A stretch of 64,000 bases of DNA from assembly GCF_003668575.1 (NCBI RefSeq), contig NZ_RCVZ01000008.1, positions 62,001 through 126,000 on the forward strand, read 5' to 3'. Shown piece by piece: positions 10,048 to 19,764 of the stretch. The stretch is from Falsibacillus albus (lineage in GTDB: Bacteria; Bacillota; Bacilli; Bacillales; DSM-25281). A program made the translations under genes and the position numbers. Positions within the stretch are counted from its first letter, which is position 1. Each line of letters opens with the position of its first letter. Below the pieces are notes generated by a model. That model worked only from the letters and a program-made list of their open reading frames with translations. It was not told where the DNA came from and ran no database searches.

Positions 10048-10817
10048 TACCTTGTCTTCTTCTAAAAGGTAAGGGCCTATATAAAACTACTCGTTTTAAA
10101 GAACCCCGTTATTTAGGAGATCCAATAAATACTCTTAGATTATTTAATGATAAAGAGGTTGATGAAGTAGTCTTGTTAGATATTTCTGCCACTGTTGATA
10201 ATAATGGGCCAAATATTAATTATCTTAGAGGTATGGTAGCAGAATGTTTTATGCCTGTTTGTTATGGGGGGGGGATTTCTACTCTAAACCAGGTTGAAGC
10301 ACTATACAAAATTGGAATAGAGAAGGTTTCTTTTAATACAGCACTATACAACAATCCAGAACTGGTAAAGGAAGCGGCAAAAACTTTTGGATCACAAAGT
10401 ATAGTGGCATCATTAGACGTAAAAAAAAGTTTGTTTGGACCAAAGTCTATTTATATAAAGGGTGGAAGTCAAAAAATTAAAGAAAATCCTTTAGAATATG
10501 CTAAAAGAGTTGAGGAACTAGGGGTAGGTGAGATACTTCTAACATCAATTGATTACGAGGGAAAGATGAATGGGTATGACTATGAGTTAATTGAAAAAAT
10601 TAGTTCAGCAGTATCTATACCAGTTATCGCCAATGGAGGAGCTGGTAATTTATCAAATTGTGTTGACGCTATAAGTGCAGGGGCATCAGCTGCAGCTGCT
10701 GGAAGTTTATTTGTTTATTACGGTAGTAGGAAAGCTGTCCTAGTTAATTATCCTACTCAAGAGGAATTAACAGAAGCATTTAAAAAAATTAAAACATATA
10801 CTTCTATCCTAAGTTAA
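10029..10817 (+). CDS. hisF: HisF-like cyclase-type subunit of the acetamidino-sugar pathway
   Basis: A 262-aa (beta/alpha)8-barrel of the HisF family, starting RVIPCLLLKGKGLYKTTRF where housekeeping HisF has RIIPCLDV. It retains VVLLDISAT, the VCYGGGIST phosphate-binding segment, VASLDVK, LLTSIDYEGKMNGYDYELI and VIANGGAGN. In acetamidino-sugar loci this protein accepts ammonia from the HisH-like subunit and passes it to the PP-loop enzyme. Divergence from biosynthetic HisF (LLLKG for LDV) fits the specialised subgroup. The ATG at 10029 lies inside the 3' end of hisH. Confidence 0.87.
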   Translation: MYRSRVIPCLLLKGKGLYKTTRFKEPRYLGDPINTLRLFNDKEVDEVVLLDISATVDNNGPNINYLRGMVAECFMPVCYGGGISTLNQVEALYKIGIEKVSFNTALYNNPELVKEAAKTFGSQSIVASLDVKKSLFGPKSIYIKGGSQKIKENPLEYAKRVEELGVGEILLTSIDYEGKMNGYDYELIEKISSAVSIPVIANGGAGNLSNCVDAISAGASAAAAGSLFVYYGSRKAVLVNYPTQEELTEAFKKIKTYTSILS

Positions 10818-10998
10818 TATTTAGGGGAATCAAAGATGTTATCTAAATAAGTACATTAGTTTTATAGAAATACTACCAACATTATTACCAATATTTAAGA
10901 GTTGCCTTTATTAAAGGTTAGATCTATTAAGTTTGTTTGAAAGTAGAATGTTCGAAATTAGTAGGTTTGTATATTATCTATATTAGGAAGGGATTATT

Positions 10999-12051
10999 AT
11001 GAAAAAAATTGCATTGATTGGTGACTCTTCTATGCTGTATATGCCTTATGTTAGTAATTATGAAAAAGTTTTAGTGGATAATAATGCAGATTATTCCATT
11101 ATTAACTGGGATAGATTCCAAATGGAAAATTTCGATAAGGAAAATAAATATAGAGATCAAAAAATTGGTCATAGAAGAAATTTTATAGACTATTATAAAT
11201 ATAGTAGATTTGTAATAAAAAAGTTGAGTAAAACTAAGTATGATAAGGTAATAGTATTTGGGATACCATTATCTTTTTTTTTAAAAGGATTTTTACTAAA
11301 AAATTATAAAAGACGTTATATTATAGATATAAGAGACTACCACAAGATTTTAAAAGTATTTAATACCTCGAAACTTATTGAAAATTCATTATTTACGGTG
11401 ATTTCATCTCCAAAATATAAGGAATGGTTACCGAAAAATGATAGATATGAAATTAATTATAATACAAAAATAAAAAACAAAGAATCTTTAAAACCTGCAA
11501 TTGTTAACTATAAAAAAAATACATTTAATATATCTTATATTGGGGCAACACGTGATTATGATATAAACACTGAGTTTATAAAAAATTTAAAAAACAAAGA
11601 AAAGTACAATATCTATTTTCACGGAGAAGGTGATATAAATAAGGATATTAAGAATTATTTAATTACCAATAATATTAAAAATGTAAAATTAACGGGAAGA
11701 TACTACCGAGAAGACGAAGATAAATTATACCATACTAGTGATTTAATAAATGTACTTAGGTATAATGATGGAATTAATAATAAAACTGCATTGCCTAATA
11801 GATTGTATAACACGGTATTACACGGTAAACCAATGCTAGCTTTTAAGGGAACTTTTCTTGCTGAAATCATAAATGATTATAATCTTGGACTAGTTGTTGA
11901 GTCATTTGATGAAATCGATAAGGATATTGAAAATTATTTTAAAGGTTTCAATATAGACGAATACAATTTGGGTAGATGTAACCTTATTCAAGATATTATA
12001 AGAGAGAATCATAAGTTTATAAGAAACCTGGAGGAGTTTATATATATTTAG
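10999..12051 (+). CDS. Putative glycosyltransferase, GT-B-like
   Basis: A 350-aa AT-rich gene. The N-terminus IALIGDSSMLYMPYVSNYEKVL and the C-terminal half (FNISYIGATRDYD, IYFHGEGDI, NVKLTGRY, LPNRLYNTVLHGKPMLAF) have the shape of a GT-B fold, with a family-4-like donor site around residues 175-300. The usual E-x7-E motif is weak. A 181-bp AT-rich gap separates it from hisF, and codon use becomes strongly A/T-biased from here to 17.3 kb. It is probably a repeat-unit glycosyltransferase; the donor is unknown. Confidence 0.6.
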   Translation: MKKIALIGDSSMLYMPYVSNYEKVLVDNNADYSIINWDRFQMENFDKENKYRDQKIGHRRNFIDYYKYSRFVIKKLSKTKYDKVIVFGIPLSFFLKGFLLKNYKRRYIIDIRDYHKILKVFNTSKLIENSLFTVISSPKYKEWLPKNDRYEINYNTKIKNKESLKPAIVNYKKNTFNISYIGATRDYDINTEFIKNLKNKEKYNIYFHGEGDINKDIKNYLITNNIKNVKLTGRYYREDEDKLYHTSDLINVLRYNDGINNKTALPNRLYNTVLHGKPMLAFKGTFLAEIINDYNLGLVVESFDEIDKDIENYFKGFNIDEYNLGRCNLIQDIIRENHKFIRNLEEFIYI

Positions 12052-12147
12052 ATAGAAATAAAATTCCATATACCTTTATTTAAAATTAATTACTGGATTT
12101 AAATCAAAGTCTCGATTACAAGTGTTATTTAGTTGGAGGAACTGAAT

Positions 12148-13197
12148 TTGAATGTACTGTTTTTAGATTTTCTTTACCCTAAAGGGCACCAAAGGTTTAG
12201 TAAAGATCTTATTAAGTATTTATCCGATATATATGATGTTAATGTGATTGCCAAACAAGGGTATTATATTGATTTTACGGATGATTTACAAAAAGTGAAT
12301 AAACTAGAAGAACATAACTTTAAAATCGGAGATAACTGGTTATTATCTAGAATAAGTTCCTTAAATGTCATGCTCAAGTCCGCTATTTTTATTAAAAAAA
12401 ATAAATCTGATTATATTCTAGTATCTTCATTTGATACAATTACATTTGCAATTGGAAAAATATTTTTTAGAAATAAAGATAAGATGTATATAGTTCATCA
12501 CAATAATGTTGATGAATTGGATAACAAGTATAAACTTAAAATATTTAAAAGTTATATGAACAATGTAAATCATATTGTCTTAGAGGGATTTATAAAGGAT
12601 TATCTCGTTAATGAAATAGGTGTAAATAAAAAAAATGTTTTTGTTTTACCACATCCATTGTATATAAATGAAACATGTAAAGAACAACGTGAAAAATATT
12701 TATGTATTGGATTAAGTAATAGTAATGATGAATATTTTATAGAACAAATTATTAAAACAGAAAAAGAAAACAAGAAATTTTTAAATTCGAGAAAAAAAGT
12801 TATATTGAAGTCTAAAAAATATGAATTTGACAATGGTTATCTTAAAGTTGTTAAAGGATATTTAAAAAAAGAAAAATATGATGAATATGTATCCAATAGT
12901 GAATATATATTTATGCCATTTCCTGATACCTTTTGTTATAGAATGAGCGGAACTCTTATGGACGCACTTTCTAATAAAAAAATTGTTCTGGGAAGTGATA
13001 TTCCACTAATGCGATACTATACAAGAAAATACCCTTCTATTTGCAAGATCATTAAAGATGCTTCTGCATTTTTTTATTTCTTACTTAACTCTGAACAAAA
13101 CGCAACTAGAAATGCAAAGGAATTCCATTCTTTTAATAAATTTCATTCTAAGGAAAACATTACAAGGGTTCTATCTGATATTTTAAAGGAGAGATGA
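12148..13197 (+). CDS. Putative glycosyltransferase, GT-B-like
   Basis: A protein of about 349 aa with an N-terminal strand NVLFLDFLYPKGHQRFSKDL typical of GT-B donor/acceptor domains. A second domain has NSEYIFMPFPDTFCYRMSGTLMDALSNKKIVLGSDIP, equivalent to the sugar-nucleotide loop of family-4-like enzymes. TTG 12148 is preferred over the upstream in-frame TTG 12133, because GGAGGA at 12135-12140 sits 7 nt before 12148. The stop codon overlaps the region of the next start. It probably adds one residue of the polysaccharide repeat; specificity unknown. Confidence 0.6.
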   Translation: MNVLFLDFLYPKGHQRFSKDLIKYLSDIYDVNVIAKQGYYIDFTDDLQKVNKLEEHNFKIGDNWLLSRISSLNVMLKSAIFIKKNKSDYILVSSFDTITFAIGKIFFRNKDKMYIVHHNNVDELDNKYKLKIFKSYMNNVNHIVLEGFIKDYLVNEIGVNKKNVFVLPHPLYINETCKEQREKYLCIGLSNSNDEYFIEQIIKTEKENKKFLNSRKKVILKSKKYEFDNGYLKVVKGYLKKEKYDEYVSNSEYIFMPFPDTFCYRMSGTLMDALSNKKIVLGSDIPLMRYYTRKYPSICKIIKDASAFFYFLLNSEQNATRNAKEFHSFNKFHSKENITRVLSDILKER

Positions 13198-13199
13198 TT

Positions 13200-14732
13200 A
13201 TGTATAATGATACATTACAAAATAAAAATACTTCTTTAAAATATTCCAATAATAATCATTTTTTTAAGAGTAATATAATAAATATAAGACACGTATTACT
13301 TGCAGCAATTGTAGCTTCTTTTAATATTTTGTTTTACGATAATTTATTTGCTTCACTAATATATGTTCTTTTAGAATTAATTATCTTAGGGTATTATTTC
13401 ACCAAGGGTGAGATAACAAAATATATTGGCAGTTATTTGATTTTTATGTGTTTAAGCCTTGAATTTGATGTGTTAGTAGGTACGGGTCATTTTTATGGCT
13501 TTAAAAATTTTCGAATATTTGGTTTTAACCTTGGTATTATTACTTTAGTTCCAATAGTATTATTAACGTTAAAAAAGGGAATAAATATAAAAAAAATAAA
13601 GGAAAATTATCCTTTAATTTTTAAGTTTGCAAGTATAATTTTTATAATGAATTTTACTGGTATTTTATTTGGATTGATTAACTTATTAGTTAATGATAAC
13701 AATATACAAAATATTTCCAACTCACTTACAAGTTTTATTGGTAAGAGCTACTCTATGATTTCTTTTCCCCTTTTAATAATAATAGCCTTTGGATATTTGC
13801 TCACTTGGGAAAGCGATAGAGTTAAGGAATTAAATAGTTATTTGGTAGCTGTATTAATAGGTGTTGTTGTTTCAATGATGGTATCCTATGTAAGTGGGAA
13901 TTTTGGTTATTATGATTTAAAAACGTTGTTGGTTACTAATGTAATACAATACCTTCCCTTTACATTATTAATTCCCTTTTATAAACACTTCAAATCTTCA
14001 AAAGTTATTGTTATTGCTGCAATAATTGGAACAGTTTTATCTTTGATGTATAATGCTCAAGGAAAGTTAATAATAATGTATATTTTTTCACCACTTGTTA
14101 TTTGTATAATTCTTTGGAGAAAAAAAAGATTCCGATTCTTATTATTGGTATTATTGATACTTCCATTAGTTTTACTTTTTGTTATCAAGGTTTTTGGGTT
14201 ATTAACTGAAACCAGTTTGCTATTTGAAATTAAGTTAAATCAGGCTTTATCACTTCTTAAAATATGGGAACCACATTGGCTCATTAATATGCCTATGTCA
14301 CCTCGTATAAGAATAATTGAATTAATTAATATTTTATATGAATATAAAGAAAAACCCTGGATGCTCTTATTCGGTAAAGGATATATGGGATCAATTACTG
14401 ATCATGTTGGTATGTTAGGGACAACATTTATAGTGGGGAGTTTTTCAACTGCCGAATGGGATAATGGTACATTTTATAACGTTCATGGAACCCTAAGTAC
14501 AATATTTTTATATCATGGATTGTTTGGATTGTTTTTTTATTTATATATGATAAAAACTGTAATTACTAATGTAACAAAAAACCCCTGGATTTTGTTTGGG
14601 GGCTTTTGGTTTTTAATAAGCTATGGATTTTCTGCCACAATTTCTTCTTTTGGAATTGCTGCTCTATTATTAGGGTTTTTAGAAATAACCCAAAATAAGA
14701 TTGCTTTAAATTCAAACTTGAATCAAAAGTGA
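13200..14732 (+). CDS. wzy: O-antigen/capsule polymerase-like membrane protein (Wzy)
   Basis: An integral membrane protein of about 510 aa with some 10-12 hydrophobic helices. A long external loop (about residues 355-430) contains PRIRIIELINILYEYKEKPWMLLFGKGYMGSI, a pattern seen in Wzy/O-antigen polymerases and ligases. It lies between glycosyltransferases and a Wzx flippase, as expected for Wzx/Wzy-dependent assembly, where it would polymerise repeat units outside the membrane. AAAGGAGAG at 13185-13193 fits ATG 13200 better than the overlapping ATG 13194. Sequence conservation in this class is low; topology and context carry the call. Confidence 0.72.
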   Translation: MYNDTLQNKNTSLKYSNNNHFFKSNIINIRHVLLAAIVASFNILFYDNLFASLIYVLLELIILGYYFTKGEITKYIGSYLIFMCLSLEFDVLVGTGHFYGFKNFRIFGFNLGIITLVPIVLLTLKKGINIKKIKENYPLIFKFASIIFIMNFTGILFGLINLLVNDNNIQNISNSLTSFIGKSYSMISFPLLIIIAFGYLLTWESDRVKELNSYLVAVLIGVVVSMMVSYVSGNFGYYDLKTLLVTNVIQYLPFTLLIPFYKHFKSSKVIVIAAIIGTVLSLMYNAQGKLIIMYIFSPLVICIILWRKKRFRFLLLVLLILPLVLLFVIKVFGLLTETSLLFEIKLNQALSLLKIWEPHWLINMPMSPRIRIIELINILYEYKEKPWMLLFGKGYMGSITDHVGMLGTTFIVGSFSTAEWDNGTFYNVHGTLSTIFLYHGLFGLFFYLYMIKTVITNVTKNPWILFGGFWFLISYGFSATISSFGIAALLLGFLEITQNKIALNSNLNQK

Positions 14733-14871
14733 GTAAAATTAGGTGATTATTTTATAAATAAAAACTAAACGTGAAGAAAAAATTCTTCCTAAATTCCTAT
14801 ATATAGCTTTAAAGTTTTTAAAAAGGGATACGGAAAGTTGAATGGATATAAAATTTATTGGGGGAAAGACA

Positions 14872-15975
14872 GTGAATGCAATAGTTGATGTATATTTAGA
14901 TAACAATTTAGGCGATAATATTATGGGAGAAATGCTTATTAATTTTTTGCAAAAAAATGATATAAAATGCTACCTACTTATCAATAACGAGTTTACTTAT
15001 TCTAATTTTATAGATAAATTCTCTGATGTAGATATAATTAATAATATTGATAAAGAAGTAATAAAAGAAAAAGCAATTGATTTTTATATTAGAGTAGGTG
15101 GGTCCATTTTTCCGCATAATACTGCTGCAGATGGAATTTTTCGTTATCATACACTGCTTCAATATAAAATGATGAAGCAAAACGGAGTAAAGATTTTTAT
15201 TTTAGGGTGCAATGTAGGACCTTTTAAATCATCAATTGGTATTGGAGCCACAAAAGGGATAATTAAAACTTCTAATCTAATTACATGTAGGGATAAAAAA
15301 ACTTATGATTTTATCTCAAAAATAAAAAAGAAAGATTTTTTTATCTTTCCAGATATAGTTTTTAGCAGGAAGGATTTAAGAAAAAAAAATAAAAAGGAAA
15401 ATGATGTATTAGGTATTTCTACTTATACTGGTTATACAAAGGAACTTATTAAATATAATTATGATTATACTAAAATGATGTGCGGTATTGTTAATAAATA
15501 TTTATTAGAAAAACGTAATGGTAAGGTAAAATTATTTGTATTTGATAGTGGTTATAATTCAGACTACCCTACTTCACATAGAATTTATGATAGTGTAAAA
15601 GATAAAAAAAGAATTGAGATTATTGATTTTAGTGGGAATATTTACGATTTTATGGATGAGTTTTATAAATGTTCAGTAATGATAGGTACGAGATTTCATT
15701 CTATTGTGCTGGCTCTATTATGTAATACGCCAATTCTTCCAGTTATTTATTCAAATAAAACGAGAAATTTGCTATCTGATTTGAATTACCAAGGTGAGAT
15801 AATTAAAATTCAAAACTGTAGAGATGTGAATATTAATAGAGTTACTAATTCTATTATTAATGGTATTGGCTTATTAGATTCTATTGATAATAAAATACTG
15901 GAAGATTCAGAGGGGCATTTAAATATACTATATAGGTATATTATAAAAAATGTTGAAACAGTGGATAAGAAATGA
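14872..15975 (+). CDS. Polysaccharide pyruvyl transferase family protein
   Basis: A member of the CsaB/EpsI-like family (GT-B fold) that attaches pyruvate ketals to polysaccharide sugars. The N-terminus AIVDVYLDNNLGDNIMGEML carries the family NLGD motif. The middle has ILGCNVGPF, and the C-terminal part has MIGTRFHSIVLALL followed by PILPVIY, the conserved GxRxH region. An ATG at 14842 is in frame, but GTG 14872, 7 nt after GGGGG, puts the first beta-strand at the N-terminus as in relatives. Its stop overlaps the wzx start by 4 nt. The acceptor sugar is unknown. Confidence 0.75.
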   Translation: MNAIVDVYLDNNLGDNIMGEMLINFLQKNDIKCYLLINNEFTYSNFIDKFSDVDIINNIDKEVIKEKAIDFYIRVGGSIFPHNTAADGIFRYHTLLQYKMMKQNGVKIFILGCNVGPFKSSIGIGATKGIIKTSNLITCRDKKTYDFISKIKKKDFFIFPDIVFSRKDLRKKNKKENDVLGISTYTGYTKELIKYNYDYTKMMCGIVNKYLLEKRNGKVKLFVFDSGYNSDYPTSHRIYDSVKDKKRIEIIDFSGNIYDFMDEFYKCSVMIGTRFHSIVLALLCNTPILPVIYSNKTRNLLSDLNYQGEIIKIQNCRDVNINRVTNSIINGIGLLDSIDNKILEDSEGHLNILYRYIIKNVETVDKK

Positions 15976-17282
15976 ATATAAAAATAATTGGGGAAAAGTT
16001 AGAAATAATAAAAAATATATTTATATATGAAATTATTTATATTTTTTCGGATATGTTAATAAAAGCAATTGCTTTTATCTCTATGCCATTCTTTTTAAAT
16101 AAAATGAATCCAGATGAATTTGGATTATTTAACTTATACACTACATATATTGGCATCTTGGCTGTATTTATTGGTTTGAATGTATCTAATGCTATCGTAA
16201 GATACAAGGTAGAAAAAATAGATAAGAAGAAATATTTAGCAACTCCTATCTGGATTATTATTTTAAATGCAACAGTTTTATCTGGTGTTTTTTATATTTT
16301 CAGTAATTTTTTTCATTTTATTGAAATAAAAAAAGAAGTTATAATTGTGATCTTAATTAGTACTGTGTTCAGTTGCTTTATTCATGTCGGTCTTGAAATA
16401 ATTCGCTCTGAAAAAAATGCAATATTATATGGTTTTGTTAGTGTTTTGCATAGTATTTTCTCTATAGGTCTTGGTTTAATATTTATTTATAAAATGGAGG
16501 ATGACTTAGGTTTTTGGAGATTAGTGTCAATTTTTATTTCTAGTATATTGGTTGGAGGAGCTCTGGTTTTACGCATTGTAAATAAATATGGAATCAAAGG
16601 TAATATAAAAACAGCTAGATATTTACTTTCATATTCAATGCCTTTAATACCATATACATTTTCTACAATAATTTTATCACAAGTTAATATATTGTTTTTG
16701 TCAAAAGTAAGTTTATCCCAAGTTGGCGTTTATAGTTTTGCTTCAAATATAGGAATGATTGTATCTATTATAGCAATTGCTCTTAATCGTTCATTACAAC
16801 CTAATTTATTTGAGGCATTACGAGATAATAGGAATTATAAAAATCATCTAAAACGAAATATTGGAATATTCTATTTTTTCTATATTACTTTTATAATTAG
16901 TACAGATCTTTTAATTTTTATATTTGGAAATAAATCGTACTTAGGGGCCGTAAATGTTGTACCAATTTTAATATTGGCTTATGGATACTTTTTTCTATAT
17001 TCATTATTTATTAATTTTATGTACTATTATAAAAAGAATTTCAAGATATCATTATTTTCAATTTTAAGTGCAGGAATTGCTATTTTATCAAATTGGATAT
17101 TAGTTAATCCTTTTGGATATATTGGAGCAGCATTAGCAACTTTAGTAGCTTATTTTTCATTATTTGCTTTCAGTTTTATTTATGTAACAAAAAAGCTAAA
17201 TATTACTGTATTTAGTATAAAAACAATAATCTTATTACAATTACTACTTATCTTTCCAGTAATAATCAAAATATTTATTTAA
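15972..17282 (+). CDS. wzx: Oligosaccharide flippase (Wzx / MOP exporter superfamily)
   Basis: A 436-aa membrane protein with about 12-14 hydrophobic helices. The N-terminal helices contain IAFISMPFFLNKMNPDEFGLFNLYTTYIG, the classic start of polysaccharide-biosynthesis flippases. It would translocate undecaprenyl-linked repeat units to the outer membrane leaflet for the Wzy-like polymerase. It starts inside the stop codon of the pyruvyl transferase gene and ends the AT-rich block. A hairpin with a T-run follows within 30 bp. Confidence 0.87.
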   Translation: MNIKIIGEKLEIIKNIFIYEIIYIFSDMLIKAIAFISMPFFLNKMNPDEFGLFNLYTTYIGILAVFIGLNVSNAIVRYKVEKIDKKKYLATPIWIIILNATVLSGVFYIFSNFFHFIEIKKEVIIVILISTVFSCFIHVGLEIIRSEKNAILYGFVSVLHSIFSIGLGLIFIYKMEDDLGFWRLVSIFISSILVGGALVLRIVNKYGIKGNIKTARYLLSYSMPLIPYTFSTIILSQVNILFLSKVSLSQVGVYSFASNIGMIVSIIAIALNRSLQPNLFEALRDNRNYKNHLKRNIGIFYFFYITFIISTDLLIFIFGNKSYLGAVNVVPILILAYGYFFLYSLFINFMYYYKKNFKISLFSILSAGIAILSNWILVNPFGYIGAALATLVAYFSLFAFSFIYVTKKLNITVFSIKTIILLQLLLIFPVIIKIFI

Positions 17283-17307
17283 TCAATTTGTCCTTAAATT
17301 TATTATT

Positions 17308-17360
17308 GTTTCACATTGGATGTTCCAAAATTATGGAATTAAGTAGTGAAACTTTTTATT
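17308..17360 (+). terminator. Probable terminator after wzx
   Basis: GTTTCAC (17308-17314) pairs with GTGAAAC (17346-17352), with a nested TTCCA/TGGAA pair inside, followed by CTTTTTATT. It would separate the capsule operon from the downstream manC unit. Confidence 0.45.
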
Positions 17361-17367
17361 AATTGTT

Positions 17368-17396
17368 TTGAACTGATTTTATTACGATTATAAAAT
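17368..17396 (+). promoter_or_regulatory. Candidate sigma-A promoter for manC
   Basis: TTGAAC (17368-17373), a 17-bp spacer and TAAAAT (17391-17396) lie about 50 bp upstream of the manC start and just after the wzx hairpin. The region is AT-rich, so chance matches are possible. Confidence 0.45.
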
Positions 17397-17444
17397 CAAT
17401 ATAAAATATGTATTTAATCTATATGAACCTGGAAGGAGATACGT

Positions 17445-18815
17445 ATGAACTTAATATTATTATCTGGTGGGTCTGGTAAACGACTTTGGCCATTATCCAA
17501 TGATTCTAGGTCAAAGCAATTCTTGAAGGTTCTGGAAAATGACGGTTTTTTGGAATCTATGGTTCAAAGAGTCTGGAGGCAGTTAGAAAAATTACATTTA
17601 AATAAATCAACTATAATAGCAACTAGTAAATCACAGTTGGATATGATCCATAGTCAATTAGGAAATGATATCCCATTAATCATTGAACCTGAACGTCGTG
17701 ATACATTTCCTGCTATTGCTTTAGCAGCTACTTATCTTTATTCTGTAAAGGGAAGTAGTTTAAATGAAGTAGTTGGTGTTTTACCAGTTGACCCTTATGT
17801 AGATATTAGCTTTTTTGAAAGAATAAAAGATTTAGAGGGTGCATTAAATACTTCCGATGCTGACCTAGCATTAATGGGAGTAAACCCAACGTTCCCATCA
17901 GAAAAGTATGGTTATATAGTTCCGATACAAAATAATAATAATGATTATATTCAAGTAAGTCACTTTAAAGAAAAGCCATCAGAAACAGAAGCCAGAGGAT
18001 TAATGAAAGAAAATGCTTTATGGAATTGTGGAGTGTTTGCTTTTAAACTTGAGTATATAATTTCTTTATTAGAGGCTAAAGGTTTACCAATTCAATATGA
18101 GGAGTTGGCGATGCAGTATCAAAATCTTGAAAAAATCAGCTTTGATTATGCAGTAGTTGAGAAGGCAGAAAAAATTGTTGCTCTTCCATATAGTGGGAGT
18201 TGGAAAGACCTTGGTACATGGAATACGTTAACAGAAGAAATGGGTACAAATCAAATTGGTAAAGGTACTATTAGTGACGACTCCACAAATACTCATTTAG
18301 TCAATGAATTAGATATTCCAGTCACAGTGTTAGGAATTAAGGATGCTGTCGTTGCAGTAAGCCCAGATGGAATATTGGTAACTGATAAGGTAGCAAGTCC
18401 AAGAATTAAAGAAGTTTTAAAAGGCTTTGAACAACGTCCGATGTATGAAGAAAGACGTTGGGGTTGGTATAGAGTTCTTGACCATACGAAGTTTGAAGAA
18501 GGAAATGAAGTCCTGACAAAGAGAATTGGTGTTGAAGCAGGGAAGAATTTAAGTTATCAGAAACATTATGCAAGAAGTGAAGTTTGGACAATCATTAAAG
18601 GTGAAGGTGAACTTGCTTTAAACGATGAAATCCGTGTGGTAAAGCCAGGTGATGTTTTAATCATTCCAGTTGAAGCAAAACATGGTATTAAAGCAACAAC
18701 TGATTTAGAATTTGTTGAAGTACAAACTGGATCTCAATTAATTGAAGAAGATATTGTACGTATATTTATGACGTGGGATGAAGTAGAAGAACATTGTAAA
18801 TCTGTCGTAAAATAA
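17445..18815 (+). CDS. manC: Mannose-1-phosphate guanylyltransferase / type II phosphomannose isomerase
   Basis: Makes GDP-mannose from mannose-1-phosphate and GTP; the fused C-terminal cupin domain gives phosphomannose isomerase activity in full-length members. At 456 aa it has the usual length. The N-terminus LILLSGGSGKRLWPLSND is the nucleotidyltransferase signature. EPERRDTFPAIALAA, VLPVDPY, HFKEKP, LWNCGVFAF and GSWKDLGTWN follow in family order. Residues about 340-455 are the cupin (RRWGWYRVLD, SYQKHYARSEVWTIIKGEG, HGIKA). GDP-Man implies mannose or a derived deoxyhexose in the product. A strong terminator follows. Confidence 0.93.
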   Translation: MNLILLSGGSGKRLWPLSNDSRSKQFLKVLENDGFLESMVQRVWRQLEKLHLNKSTIIATSKSQLDMIHSQLGNDIPLIIEPERRDTFPAIALAATYLYSVKGSSLNEVVGVLPVDPYVDISFFERIKDLEGALNTSDADLALMGVNPTFPSEKYGYIVPIQNNNNDYIQVSHFKEKPSETEARGLMKENALWNCGVFAFKLEYIISLLEAKGLPIQYEELAMQYQNLEKISFDYAVVEKAEKIVALPYSGSWKDLGTWNTLTEEMGTNQIGKGTISDDSTNTHLVNELDIPVTVLGIKDAVVAVSPDGILVTDKVASPRIKEVLKGFEQRPMYEERRWGWYRVLDHTKFEEGNEVLTKRIGVEAGKNLSYQKHYARSEVWTIIKGEGELALNDEIRVVKPGDVLIIPVEAKHGIKATTDLEFVEVQTGSQLIEEDIVRIFMTWDEVEEHCKSVVK

Positions 18816-18825
18816 TTATTTTATA

Positions 18826-18875
18826 TACCCGTTTAGCTTAAAAGGCTAGGCGGGTATTTTTGTTTTTATTTTTTT
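18826..18875 (+). terminator. Rho-independent terminator after manC
   Basis: TACCCGTTTAGC (18826-18837) pairs with GCTAGGCGGGTA (18845-18856) with two G-T wobbles, followed by a long T-rich tract from 18857. Confidence 0.85.
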
Positions 18876-18900
18876 CAAAAAAATTTTGTTGGAGGCTAAT

Positions 18901-19764
18901 ATGAACTGGAATGCAACATACCGAAGATGGACTAATGACTCTTCATTAAATAATGAAATGAAAAAAGAATTAGAAGGATTGAAAGGTAATGAAAAGGCTT
19001 TAGAAGATGCTTTCTATAAAAATTTAGAATTTGGCACGGGTGGAATGCGTGGAGAAATTGGTCCTGGTACAAATCGTATAAACATATATACAATAAGAAA
19101 AGCAACAGAAGGATTAGCTCGTTATGTTGTGGAATTTGGTGAAGAAGCAAAAAAACGTGGTGTAGTTATTGCTTATGACTCAAGGCACAAATCTTCTGAA
19201 TTCGCACTGGAAGTAGCTAGTGTATTAGGAAGGCATAGTATTCAATCATATGTGTTTGACGAGCTTCGCCCCACACCGGAATTATCTTTTGCCGTTCGCT
19301 ATTTAAATGCTTTTGCGGGAATTGTATTAACAGCAAGTCACAATCCTTCTGAGTATAATGGCTACAAAGTTTATGATGAAGATGGTTGTCAGCTAACTCC
19401 TGCTACTGCAAATGAAGTCATAGAAAAGTTAAATCAAGTTAAAGATGAACTTGCTGTTGAAGTTGCTAGTATTGAAAAGTTGAAAGAAACAGGTTTACTC
19501 CAAATGATAGGTCGATCAATAGATGAAGCATATTTGGAACATTTAAAGATTCTTCAATTGAATCGTAGTGTTGTTAAAGAAATGGCAGAAGAATTAAAAA
19601 TTGTATTTACACCATTACACGGAACGTCCAATAAGCCTATACGAGCAGGATTGAATGCATACGGTTTTAAAAAAGTGATAATAGTAAAGGAACAGGAGCA
19701 ACCTGATCCAAATTTTTCTGAGTTAACCGGGGACGGTTCCGATTCAACTTTTCTCATTTTGTGA
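18901..19764 (+). pseudogene. pgcA: Phosphoglucomutase/phosphomannomutase, C-terminally truncated
   Basis: N-terminal half of an alpha-D-phosphohexomutase of the PgcA type (normally about 570-580 aa); only about 287 aa remain. The sugar-binding/active segments are present: [29 protein letters not shown], the phosphoserine loop [15 protein letters not shown], and [16 protein letters not shown]. After [11 protein letters not shown] the homology stops and an unrelated tail ([12 protein letters not shown]) runs to a stop. The metal-distal and phosphate-binding domains are missing, so the product should be inactive. The break coincides with GGGGACGGTTCC at 19730-19741, resembling a sequence beside the RAYT gene at 25.1 kb. 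ATG 18901 is used because GGAGG (18891-18895) precedes it. Confidence 0.85.

Noticed and set aside
9412..10817. hisH/hisF as part of histidine biosynthesis
   Set aside because: No other his gene is near, HisF lacks the usual PCLDV motif, and the PP-loop sugar amidotransferase is directly upstream.
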